A stretch of DNA of 64,000 nt from Nakamurella sp040546275. Its GTDB lineage: Bacteria; Actinomycetota; Actinomycetes; Mycobacteriales; Nakamurellaceae. Position numbers and translations under genes: made by a program. The stretch spans positions 62,001 through 126,000 of the forward strand of contig NZ_JBEPNO010000011.1 of NCBI RefSeq assembly GCF_040546275.1, given 5' to 3'. A model generated the notes under the pieces. The model did not search any database, was not told where the DNA came from, and saw nothing but the letters and a program-made list of their open reading frames with translations. How positions within the stretch are numbered: the stretch's first letter is position 1; every line of letters begins with the position of its first letter. Shown here one piece after another: positions 57,043 through 64,000 of the stretch.

Positions 57043-58427
57043 GGAACGACGATCTTCTTGCAGCCGAGGGTGGCCGCGCTGTAGCTCCCATACTCCGGAA
57101 GTGCCACTGCACAGACGGTGTGGGTGCCTTTCGACAGCGCCCGGAAGCTGATCCGGTAGCCGTGTCCGGCGCTGTAGCCGGGGTAGACGCGGGCGACGTC
57201 CGGACGGCTCTGGGTCGCGCGGATGTCACCGATGACGGTGGACCTGGCCGCGGTGTCGTACAGCCGGATCGCCACCACCGCCTCGCGTCTGGTCGGGTTC
57301 AGCGCCCATCCCACCGCAATGATGACGTTGCCCCTGACTGACAACGAGTCCAGTCGGCCGAACTCGTTCTGCACCAGCAGGTGGTGGCAGACGATCGAGA
57401 CCGGTCGGCTGGGTGATCTGGCCGGGATGATGCTGACGCACACCAGGTTTTGCCCGAGGCCCTGTGCCGTCGCGACCGCCCGGTAGCCGGCTCCGGCGCC
57501 GGCCCAGGTGTAGGCACGGGCGACGTCCGGTCGTCCGATTCCGGTCCGGACGGTGGCCGAGCTGGTGCCGGCCGGACCCGTGACAGTGACCCTGACCTGC
57601 GCGGAACTGGGCGAACCTGGATCGAATGCCCAGCCCGCGACGGTGATCTGCCGGGCGCCCGTTGCCTTCATCGAATCCGCGCGACCGACCGGCACCGACG
57701 GCGTCGGCGCCTTCCAGGGGGGGCCGACCCGGATCGAGATGTAGGGATGCTGCGCGGGGTCGAGCCACCGCAGGATCGCCGCCATCGTGGTGCGGGAGAC
57801 CGAGACGCAGCCCGCGGTGGGCGTGCCGTCGGAGACGTGCAGGAAGAACGCCGACCCCGCGCCTGGCACCCGAGCCAGGTTGTAGTCCATGTTGACGACG
57901 TAGTCGTACACGCTGCCGGAGTTGTAGAGGTTCTCGCTGGCGCCGCCGGGGCTGGAGGACTGCCGGACGTGCAGGTTGTACGTGGGTGACGACGGGTTCT
58001 CGTCCCACCAATCGCTCGTGTCCGTCTGGAAGTACGGCATGCGGGTGCCGGGATTCGCCTGACGGCCGAACGACTGGGTCAGGGCGAACGTGCCGGCGGG
58101 CGTGCGCTCGCTGCCCTCCGACGCTGCGCCGATCCCGGCGCCGCCGACCATCCCGCCGACCGGGCCGATGGCGACCCGCCAGATCCCGTCACTCCCCCGC
58201 TGCCAGGCGGTCACGGTAGCCGTCGTGGAGCTGCTGCTGGGAGCGCCGACGGTGATCAGCTGGCTGCTGCCGGCCGGCGCCGGGCTCGGGTCCGCGAGGG
58301 CGGCCGGCGCCGCGGCCACTCCGACCGCGAAGAGACCGGAGGCCAGCAACGACGACGCCGTGAGGAGCCGTCCGAATCGTCCGAATCGCGTGCTGCGGGT
58401 CCTGGTCGGTGGTCGATCCTGCATCAT
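57039..58427 (-). CDS. Secreted L,D-transpeptidase-like protein (YkuD) with two C-terminal repeats
   Basis: A 462-residue exported protein. A signal peptide ends near 'APAALADPSPAPAG'. The catalytic domain (~55-230) has the YkuD motif 'FFLHVSDGTPTAGCVSVS' with His ~197 and nucleophile Cys. Two ~105-residue repeats follow, each starting 'GRxDS' and containing 'V(A)GWAxDP/NP' and 'SRPDVARVYPG'-like sequence, as in surface proteins of actinobacteria. It probably makes 3-3 peptidoglycan crosslinks or trims side chains. The repeats may anchor the enzyme to the wall. Confidence 0.87.
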   Translation of the reverse strand: MMQDRPPTRTRSTRFGRFGRLLTASSLLASGLFAVGVAAAPAALADPSPAPAGSSQLITVGAPSSSSTTATVTAWQRGSDGIWRVAIGPVGGMVGGAGIGAASEGSERTPAGTFALTQSFGRQANPGTRMPYFQTDTSDWWDENPSSPTYNLHVRQSSSPGGASENLYNSGSVYDYVVNMDYNLARVPGAGSAFFLHVSDGTPTAGCVSVSRTTMAAILRWLDPAQHPYISIRVGPPWKAPTPSVPVGRADSMKATGARQITVAGWAFDPGSPSSAQVRVTVTGPAGTSSATVRTGIGRPDVARAYTWAGAGAGYRAVATAQGLGQNLVCVSIIPARSPSRPVSIVCHHLLVQNEFGRLDSLSVRGNVIIAVGWALNPTRREAVVAIRLYDTAARSTVIGDIRATQSRPDVARVYPGYSAGHGYRISFRALSKGTHTVCAVALPEYGSYSAATLGCKKIVVP

Positions 58428-58644
58428 TCATCCCTCGCCATCTGCGCCGATCGGTCCGGCGCCGCACACGTCGCCTCGGCCAGTGTGCCTCGCCAGACCC
58501 CGCTCTGTCCCCGCTCCACGCCGAACAGGCCGACTGATTGGCTACGGACCGACATTCGGGGATAGCGGTGAGTGAGCCGCAGGTCGCTGCCTTTCGGCTG
58601 GGCCTGCTCGACGATCCGGTCGGGCAGTCAGCGGACATCGAGGT

Positions 58645-60141
58645 TCAGTCGCTGTAGTCGATCTCCGGCCAGAGGTCCAGGATGGCCGCCACCTTGTGCT
58701 GCATCATGTACGCGTGGTCGTACGACGGCTTCTCGCCGACTGCGGTCAACGCCTCCCGCAGTTTGCGGAAGGTGGTGGACGGCCCGGCCCGATGCTGTAG
58801 CAGGTAGTAGTAGGTGCGCGCCGGACCGCCGACGTACTCGGTGTACGAGTGCAGCACCCGCCCCGGTGAGGTGACGGCCGAGAGCACCGCGGGACGGCCG
58901 GACGCCGGCACCGAGATCGGCACGATGTGCCAGCCCGCGCGATAGGTCGGGCGCGGCTTGCCGGACGAGCGGGGCGCCTCGTCGCTCCAGAACACATCGA
59001 CGTCCAGGACGGCAGCACGCGAGGTCGATGTCGGCGCCCGGTACTCGGACCGGAGCTGTTCCAGCTGCTCCTGCGCCGACTCGGAGGCCCTTCCGTCCTG
59101 GGTGAGGGTGGCGAGATAGATGTACTTGGGCCGCGGCCACTCCACCGGTTCGACCACCCCGTCGTCCTCCGGCTCGACGGCAGTCTCCGGTGCGGTCGCG
59201 CTCTCCGGTAAGGCTGCGCTCTCCGTAACGGCGGCGCTCTCCGGCTCGACGGCAGTCGCCGGTACGGCTGAGCTCTCCGGCACGACCGCGCTGTCCGGCA
59301 CGACCGCGGGTTCCGGTTCGCCCGCCGTTTCCGGTGCGACTGCATTTCCCGGGTCGATTGCACTTTCCGATACCGCGACGGCCTCCGGTGGCTGAGCAGC
59401 CCCGGCTTCGTCCTCAGATCCTGCGACGCTCTCGGGCATCGGTGACAGCTCCACGATTGACGGTTCCAGCAACGCTGGTACGGCGGGTTCGGATGCGGCA
59501 GGTTCGGATGTGAAGGTTTCCGATGCAACGGGTTCCGGCCGGGGCGCCGACACATTCACCGGTGCGGGCGGACGCACGGGTGCCGCCGCCGCAACACGCT
59601 CGACCTGCCGATCCGCCGAGCTTGCGCGGTGGGGAACCGGCGGACGGAATCGCGAGGAGGCTTCCTGCAACCAGGCCTCCGTCAACGGTTCACCCGCCCT
59701 GCGCTTCCACTCCTGCAGTGCACCGTGCAGTTCCTCCACCGTCTCGCTCTCGTCGGCGACCAGCACCGCCTCGTCGAACGATCTGCCGGACGACGATGTC
59801 ACGTCCGCCGAACCGACGACGACGAAGGACGGATTGCCCACCGCGAGCAACGCCTTGGCGTGCAGAGAATCCAACGAGTGGACCCGGACACCGCGGCGGG
59901 TCCATCGCAGTAGCACCTGCGGATCGGTGGCACCCGACGCCAGCGCGGCATCACCCGCGTTGACCACGATGGTGGCCGGTCCGCGCAGCGGCAGGTACTG
60001 ATCGGCGTCCGACCCGACGAAGGCAATCGCGGCCCGCACGTCGTTGTACCCCGACAACAGGCCCTTGATCTGCATCCAGACATCCCTGCCGTGGATCAGC
60101 CGCGCGGACCGGTCGTCCAGTCCCAAGCTCATCTTCCCCAT
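58645..60141 (-). CDS. Phospholipase-D-like protein with long acidic linker
   Basis: A 498-residue cytosolic protein. Residues ~15-170 form a PLD-like domain with one H-x-K motif 'SLHAKALLAV' (~94) followed by 'VVVGSADVTSSSGRSFDEAVLV'; a single motif means a dimer would be needed for catalysis. Residues ~190-345 are a low-complexity linker of repeating Glu-Pro-Glu-Ser-Ala-Val. The C-terminal ~150 residues, from 'KYIYLATLTQDGRASESAQE', are unrecognised. Stand-alone PLD nucleases often occur in restriction or defence systems, but no partner gene is present, so function is open. Confidence 0.65.
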   Translation of the reverse strand: MGKMSLGLDDRSARLIHGRDVWMQIKGLLSGYNDVRAAIAFVGSDADQYLPLRGPATIVVNAGDAALASGATDPQVLLRWTRRGVRVHSLDSLHAKALLAVGNPSFVVVGSADVTSSSGRSFDEAVLVADESETVEELHGALQEWKRRAGEPLTEAWLQEASSRFRPPVPHRASSADRQVERVAAAAPVRPPAPVNVSAPRPEPVASETFTSEPAASEPAVPALLEPSIVELSPMPESVAGSEDEAGAAQPPEAVAVSESAIDPGNAVAPETAGEPEPAVVPDSAVVPESSAVPATAVEPESAAVTESAALPESATAPETAVEPEDDGVVEPVEWPRPKYIYLATLTQDGRASESAQEQLEQLRSEYRAPTSTSRAAVLDVDVFWSDEAPRSSGKPRPTYRAGWHIVPISVPASGRPAVLSAVTSPGRVLHSYTEYVGGPARTYYYLLQHRAGPSTTFRKLREALTAVGEKPSYDHAYMMQHKVAAILDLWPEIDYSD

Positions 60142-60169
60142 AGCCAGCAGTATGTCCGAGCCGTGAGCA

Positions 60170-60490
60170 TCAGAACGTCACGGCTACTTCGACCTCGGAG
60201 AAGAGGATCCGCACGCCGCCGGTCGCAAGACCGAAAATACTCGGGAAGAGCGCACCCGCCTGCTCCGTGGAGACCGCAGCACTGGCCGTGGCGTAGTCGG
60301 GGAAGTACAGGTCGATCGTGCGGTAGGCGGGGGTCGGCGAACCGTCCTCCTTCGGCCACACCTTCGAGGTCTCGATGGACTGCAGTCCCGGCAGCGCCGA
60401 GGCCAGATCCACCTGCCCGTCGGCGTAGCCCGCCTCGAAGGCATCAGGGTCGGTCGGATTGTCGTAGATGACGGTGATCTTGGTGGGCAA
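60170..60490 (-). CDS. EthD-family protein
   Basis: A 106-residue dimeric ferredoxin-like protein. 'KITVIYDNPTDPDAFEAGYAD' and 'PAYRTIDLYFPDYATASAAVST' match EthD-domain proteins, first noted in ether-degradation operons. The start is TTG at 60490, selected because GGAGGA lies at the right distance and no ATG is available. It is a small cytosolic protein of uncertain role. A divergent regulator gene does not touch it. Confidence 0.8.
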   Translation of the reverse strand: MPTKITVIYDNPTDPDAFEAGYADGQVDLASALPGLQSIETSKVWPKEDGSPTPAYRTIDLYFPDYATASAAVSTEQAGALFPSIFGLATGGVRILFSEVEVAVTF

Positions 60491-60617
60491 GATGTCCTCC
60501 GTTCTCCCGGTCGACGTTGGTCCCGCAAGGGGCGAGGAGCGTGACCGGTGGGTCTGTTCCTGACATCGTCAGTCTGTCAGCACCGCCGCACCGGGCTGAC
60601 GCCGGTCCGTCGTGCGG

Positions 60618-61157
60618 TCACGAACAGGGCATTCCCGGACAGGGCGGCGGGAGCTGCTGACCATCGTTCAACTCGGCCTCCAGCAAGGTCATGCCCTTGA
60701 GGAACGTGGTGCGCTCACCGGGGCTGAGTTTGTCGAGCGCCCGGGCCATCGGCGCCGTCGCGCCGTCCAGCCAGGTCGAGAGGGCCTTGTCGTGCTGCGG
60801 AAGAAGGGTGACGATCGTCCGTCTCCGGTCCTCCGGATCGGCGGAGCGCTCGACGAAACCGGCCTGTTCGACGTCGGCGATGATCCCACTCACGGTGGGC
60901 AGCGTCAGGCCGAGCTCTGACGCCAGCCGGCCGACGGTGAGCGGACCGTGTTCGCTCAGCAAGGACAGCGCAACCCCATGGCGCGGGCCGAGTTTCGCCT
61001 CCTGCACACCCATCGGCACATGCCGCCGACGGAGGCCCCTGGTGACCTGTGGCAGCAATTGCACGAGCTTGCGCAGGCACTCCTGCAGGGTCTCGCCCTC
61101 CGCCTCGACGGACGCCGTCGGGACCTCCTCGCTGCGGTCGCGACGGCTGGCCCTCAT
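60618..61157 (-). CDS. MarR-family transcriptional regulator
   Basis: A 179-residue repressor. The winged helix-turn-helix has 'PLTVGRLASELGLTLPTVSGII' (recognition helix) and the wing 'VERSADPEDRRRTIVTLL'. The C-terminus 'PPPCPGMPCS' holds two Cys, which may make it redox-responsive. It is divergent from the YceI gene across a 114-bp region with a perfect 7-bp dyad, so it should regulate YceI and itself. Confidence 0.92.
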   Translation of the reverse strand: MRASRRDRSEEVPTASVEAEGETLQECLRKLVQLLPQVTRGLRRRHVPMGVQEAKLGPRHGVALSLLSEHGPLTVGRLASELGLTLPTVSGIIADVEQAGFVERSADPEDRRRTIVTLLPQHDKALSTWLDGATAPMARALDKLSPGERTTFLKGMTLLEAELNDGQQLPPPCPGMPCS

Positions 61158-61187
61158 GAGATCCAGATTACCGCACCACGACCAAAC

Positions 61188-61205
61188 ACTTCGGCCATCC
61201 GAAGT
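61188..61205. promoter_or_regulatory. MarR operator candidate
   Basis: ACTTCGG-CCAT-CCGAAGT is a perfect 7-bp inverted repeat in the middle of the divergent MarR/YceI promoter region. Length and position fit a MarR dimer site. Confidence 0.7.
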
Positions 61206-61271
61206 ATTCGTGTAGGGTCATCCACGATCTCCGGTTCACCGGATCCGACAAAACCTGTGGAGGTTCTTCCG

Positions 61272-61784
61272 ATGGCAGACACCAGTTTGGCCGCCTACGT
61301 GGGCACGTGGACGCTGGACGCAGCGGCGACCAGCATCGAGTTCCGCACCAAGGCGATGTGGCTCCTGCCCGTCAAGGGCACGTTCAAGGCAGTCTCCGGC
61401 ACCGGTGTCGCCACCGACGACGGAACCGTCACCGGCACCCTGGTCATCGACCCGGCCTCGGTCGGCACCGGCATGGCCAAGCGGGACGCCCACCTGGCGA
61501 CCGACGACTTCTTCGACGTCGCCAAGTACCCGACCTTCACCTACACGCTGACCGGCGTGAAGCCGGCCACCGACGGAAAGCTGACCCTGCTCGGCACCTT
61601 CACCGCACACGGGCAGACCCACCCGCTCGAACTCGTCGGCACCATCAACTCCGCCGCACCGGGCGCTGTCACGGTCACCGCCGAGGGCGACCTGGACCGC
61701 ACCGAGTGGAGCCTCAACTGGACCAAGATGGGCGCCGGCGTGCACAACCATCTCATCGTCAAGGCAGTGTTCAAGAGGGCCTGA
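61272..61784 (+). CDS. YceI-family polyisoprenoid-binding protein
   Basis: A 170-residue lipocalin-like protein. 'TWTLDAAATSIEFRTKAMWL' is the opening strand pair, 'MAKRDAHLATDDFFDVAKYPT' the signature loop, and 'LDRTEWSLNW' closes the barrel. YceI proteins bind polyisoprenoid quinones or lipids. No signal peptide is present, unlike many proteobacterial members. GGAGG lies nine bases before the ATG. MarR control suggests induction by a lipophilic or oxidative signal. Confidence 0.92.
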   Translation: MADTSLAAYVGTWTLDAAATSIEFRTKAMWLLPVKGTFKAVSGTGVATDDGTVTGTLVIDPASVGTGMAKRDAHLATDDFFDVAKYPTFTYTLTGVKPATDGKLTLLGTFTAHGQTHPLELVGTINSAAPGAVTVTAEGDLDRTEWSLNWTKMGAGVHNHLIVKAVFKRA

Positions 61785-61828
61785 TCCGCGGCGGGCCGGA
61801 TGATCTCGACGGCAAGAGGTGCAGCCGA

Positions 61829-61930
61829 GCGGTATGACCCAGCCAACGCCCCGGGCCAAGCGGTATGACCCAGCCGTCACCGGTAGGCCCGCCCGTCGTC
61901 ATACCGGTGCAGCTGGGGTCATACCGGTGC
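61829..61930. repeat. Cluster of direct and inverted GGTATGACCCAGC repeats
   Basis: GCGGTATGACCCAGCC occurs at 61829-61844 and 61860-61875, and its complement (core GTCATACCGGTGC) at 61898-61910 and 61915-61930. GCCCGTCG/CGACGGGC arms (61891-61898, 61930-61937) add another dyad. The cluster fills the gap between convergent YceI and alpha-galactosidase genes and could fold as nested hairpins. It may be a terminator or a mobile palindromic element. Confidence 0.75.
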
Positions 61931-61950
61931 GACGGGCAGCCGGTCCCGTT

Positions 61951-64000
61951 CTACCGGGCGGTCAGCTCCAGCAGCAGGGCCTGCTCGGGGTGCAGCACCG
62001 GCACCGCGAGGCCGACCGTCTCCAGAATTCGACCGGACAGCGTGACGGAGCCGTCCGCCATCCACAGCGGTGGCTCGCGGTGCACGAACCCGGTCTCGCC
62101 GGTCGGGTCGAGCACCGTCACGGTGTAGTCGCGATCCGGATCCAGCCCCGGGAACCGCATCGGCACCGGACCTTCGCCGACGCCGCTGGTCAGCTGGGCG
62201 TACGAGAACACGGCGGCCGAGCCGTCCTTGGCCACCACTCCCGACACCGTGGCGGCCGGGTCCGGGTGATCGGCGTTCACCACGGTGCCGGTGTGCAGCA
62301 GTGGCCGCAGCCGCCGGTAGGCAGCGATCACGGCGCCCAACGCCGCACGATCGGACGGACTGGCCGCGCTGATGTCCCACTCTGCGCCGAAATGCTGGAA
62401 CAGCGCGGTGGCGGCCCGGAACGCGAGACCCTGGGTGCGGCCGGTGGTGTGCGAGGTGGCCGGCCCGACGTGCGCGCCGATCAGCTCCGGCGGGAGCAAC
62501 AACCCGGTCCACCGCTGGATGTGCTGCCGCTCCAGGGCGTCGTTGCAGTCGCTGGCCCAGACGCGGTCGGTCCTGGCCAGGATGCCCAGATCCACCCGAG
62601 CCCCGCCGCTGGCGCAGCTCTCGATCTCCAGTGACGGATTGGCCGCCTTGAGATCGTCCATCAGGCGGTAGACGGCCAACGTCTGGGCATGGGCGCCGGG
62701 ACGTCCCTGGTGCATCGGATTGACGAGATCCCGGTTGTGGTCCCATTTCAGGAAGCTGATCCCGTATTCCTTGACCAGACCGTCGATCTTGGCGAACAGG
62801 TACTGCCTTGCGCTGGAGTTGGCGACGTCGAGCACCTGCTGCTGGCGGGCCTGCGCAGGGATCACCCCCGGGGGTGCGAGCAGCCAGTCCGGGTGGGCGC
62901 GGTAGAGATCGGAGTCCAGGTTGATCATCTCCGGCTCGACCCACAGGCCGAACTGCATCCCGAGCCCGGTGACGTGGGACACCAAGGGTCCAAGGCCATC
63001 CGGCCAGACCTCCGACGAGACGTCCCAGTCACCCAGCGAAGTCGTGTCGTCGCGGCGGCCGCCGAACCAGCCGTCGTCCAGCACGAACCGCTCGATGCCC
63101 AGAGCTGCCGCCTGGTCGGCGAGGTCGTTCAGCCGGGCGAGGTCGTGATCGAAATACACTGCCTCCCAGGTGTTCAGCACGGCCGGCCGGGGCGATGACG
63201 GGTGGGAGGCAAGCGAACGCTGGTAGGTGTGGAAGCGGTCTGAGACCCCGTCCAGGCCGGCGCTCGAGAAGGCGCCGAAAACTGTGGGCGTGGCGTACGA
63301 CTCACCCGGCGCGAGCTCGATCTCACCAGGCGACAACAGTTCTGCGGCACCCAGCATCCTGGTGCCGTCGGGCTGCGCCTCGGCCCAGGTGATCTGGTCG
63401 CCGCTCCAGGCCAGGTGCGTCGCCCAGACGGATCCGTGACGGTTGCCGAAGCCCGGGCTCCCGGCGATCGTCAGGAAGGCACTGTCGGCTGCCGTCCGTC
63501 CCCGTCGGTTCTCCCTGGTCACTGCGCCCATGACGAAAGGCCTGCGCTGGGGAGCTCTTTCGCGGCACCAGCGTCCGGTGAAGTCCATGAGTTCCAGGGC
63601 CTGCTGCGGGACGGGCAGCACGACAGCCAGTTCGCGAAGTTCGTACGCACTCTGCCCGGTGTTGGTGACCTGGTGACGGACCTCGAGCAGACCGGACACC
63701 CGCAGCGACCACCACGAGCGGACCGAGAGCCCGGCGGCCTCGTCGACGAGCTCGAACTCGACCGAGGCGCCACTCCCGGGATCCCCGGCGGACAGTGTCT
63801 TCCCGTCGATCTGCACGCTCGCCAGTTGCAGCAGCGTCGGCGCGCTGCCGCCCGCGCGGTGCCCGGACAGACCGGGCCGTCCGCGGTAGCCCCCCGCGGT
63901 TTCGGGCAGCAGACCACGGGGCAGCGGTTCGTCGGTGACGGCGCGCGGCACCGCCGGGACCATGGCTCGGGCCAGCGACGACAGGGTGGACGGCGACAAC
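61951..64000 (-). CDS. Alpha-galactosidase, GH36 family (5' end outside window)
   Basis: At least 682 residues; the frame is open to the window edge and no real start is visible (the first in-frame start-like codon is TTG). The N-terminal beta-sandwich leads into the TIM barrel with 'RFVLDDGWFGGRRDDT', 'LWVEPEMINLDSDLYRAHPDW', the nucleophile Asp in 'FLKWDHNRDLVNP', the substrate loop 'ESCASGGARVDLG' and the acid/base Asp in 'WASDCNDALERQ'. All key residues are present. It removes terminal alpha-galactose from raffinose-type sugars, probably in the cytosol. Confidence 0.95.
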   Translation of the reverse strand, partial: LSPSTLSSLARAMVPAVPRAVTDEPLPRGLLPETAGGYRGRPGLSGHRAGGSAPTLLQLASVQIDGKTLSAGDPGSGASVEFELVDEAAGLSVRSWWSLRVSGLLEVRHQVTNTGQSAYELRELAVVLPVPQQALELMDFTGRWCRERAPQRRPFVMGAVTRENRRGRTAADSAFLTIAGSPGFGNRHGSVWATHLAWSGDQITWAEAQPDGTRMLGAAELLSPGEIELAPGESYATPTVFGAFSSAGLDGVSDRFHTYQRSLASHPSSPRPAVLNTWEAVYFDHDLARLNDLADQAAALGIERFVLDDGWFGGRRDDTTSLGDWDVSSEVWPDGLGPLVSHVTGLGMQFGLWVEPEMINLDSDLYRAHPDWLLAPPGVIPAQARQQQVLDVANSSARQYLFAKIDGLVKEYGISFLKWDHNRDLVNPMHQGRPGAHAQTLAVYRLMDDLKAANPSLEIESCASGGARVDLGILARTDRVWASDCNDALERQHIQRWTGLLLPPELIGAHVGPATSHTTGRTQGLAFRAATALFQHFGAEWDISAASPSDRAALGAVIAAYRRLRPLLHTGTVVNADHPDPAATVSGVVAKDGSAAVFSYAQLTSGVGEGPVPMRFPGLDPDRDYTVTVLDPTGETGFVHREPPLWMADGSVTLSGRILETVGLAVPVLHPEQALLLELTAR

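Noticed and set aside
1..64000. tRNA, rRNA, insertion sequences, prophage or integrase genes
   Set aside because: No matching conserved sequence or protein family was seen on either strand by reading; a dedicated search was not possible.

Overview
The window is GC-rich DNA with compact operons, many 1-4 nt stop/start overlaps and frequent GTG starts. Three SAM-IV riboswitch aptamers (a class known from Actinomycetales), two short RRHVDL-type putative leader peptides, and actinobacterial families such as DUF1684, DUF4395 and an Rv1284-like carbonic anhydrase all point to an actinobacterium, perhaps Nakamurella-like; the genus cannot be fixed from sequence alone. No rRNA, tRNA, CRISPR array, IS element, prophage or plasmid replication gene was seen.

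Layout. (1) 0-5.6 kb: the end of an MFS drug exporter, a 33-residue membrane microprotein, and a TetR regulator with a palindromic operator inside its apparently leaderless promoter, followed by a heterodimeric ABC exporter. (2) 5.6-8.7 kb: a DEAD-box RNA helicase with a repeat-bearing 5' leader, a strong terminator, and two SRPBCC proteins. (3) 8.8-28.2 kb: a large polyol/tetritol catabolic island. A leftward operon encodes a GlpD-type dehydrogenase, HAD phosphatase, DhaK-DhaL kinase, RpiB-type isomerase, three FGGY kinases and a 3-hydroxyisobutyryl-CoA hydrolase-like enzyme. A rightward unit encodes a histidine phosphatase, a five-gene ABC importer with two different ATPases, and a 2-hydroxyacid dehydrogenase. 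A DeoR-family repressor gene follows. The GlpD promoter carries a long dyad over its -10 box. (4) 28.3-30.9 kb: a Ser/Thr kinase fused through a repeat linker and one membrane helix to a beta-propeller.

(5) 30.9-49.6 kb: a sulfur-scavenging regulon. Two divergent operons at 36.6-37.3 kb and a third starting at 49.6 kb each begin with a SAM-IV aptamer. The two leftward operons also have a leader peptide ending in Ser-Ala-Leu-Cys between riboswitch and first gene, and a shared 14-bp dyad upstream. Products are an FMN reductase-GNAT fusion, an FAD/NAD(P)-binding protein, SsuD-like and NtaA/DmoA-like flavin monooxygenases, a GNAT, an M20 deacylase, an SsuABC-like importer, a PLP aminotransferase and a GlcD-like FAD dehydrogenase. 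The monooxygenase/acetyltransferase/deacylase set resembles the Bacillus yxe S-(2-succino)cysteine route. The importer/hydroxyacid dehydrogenase/aminotransferase set could turn a 2-hydroxy acid into an amino acid. Both are inferences.

(6) 49.7-64 kb: housekeeping and stress genes (NADP-binding reductase, HAD phosphatase, DUF4395, beta-carbonic anhydrase, amidohydrolase, ABM monooxygenase, DUF421, sugar MFS, secreted proteins, L,D-transpeptidase, PLD-like protein, EthD, a divergent MarR/YceI pair), ending in a GH36 alpha-galactosidase cut by the window edge.
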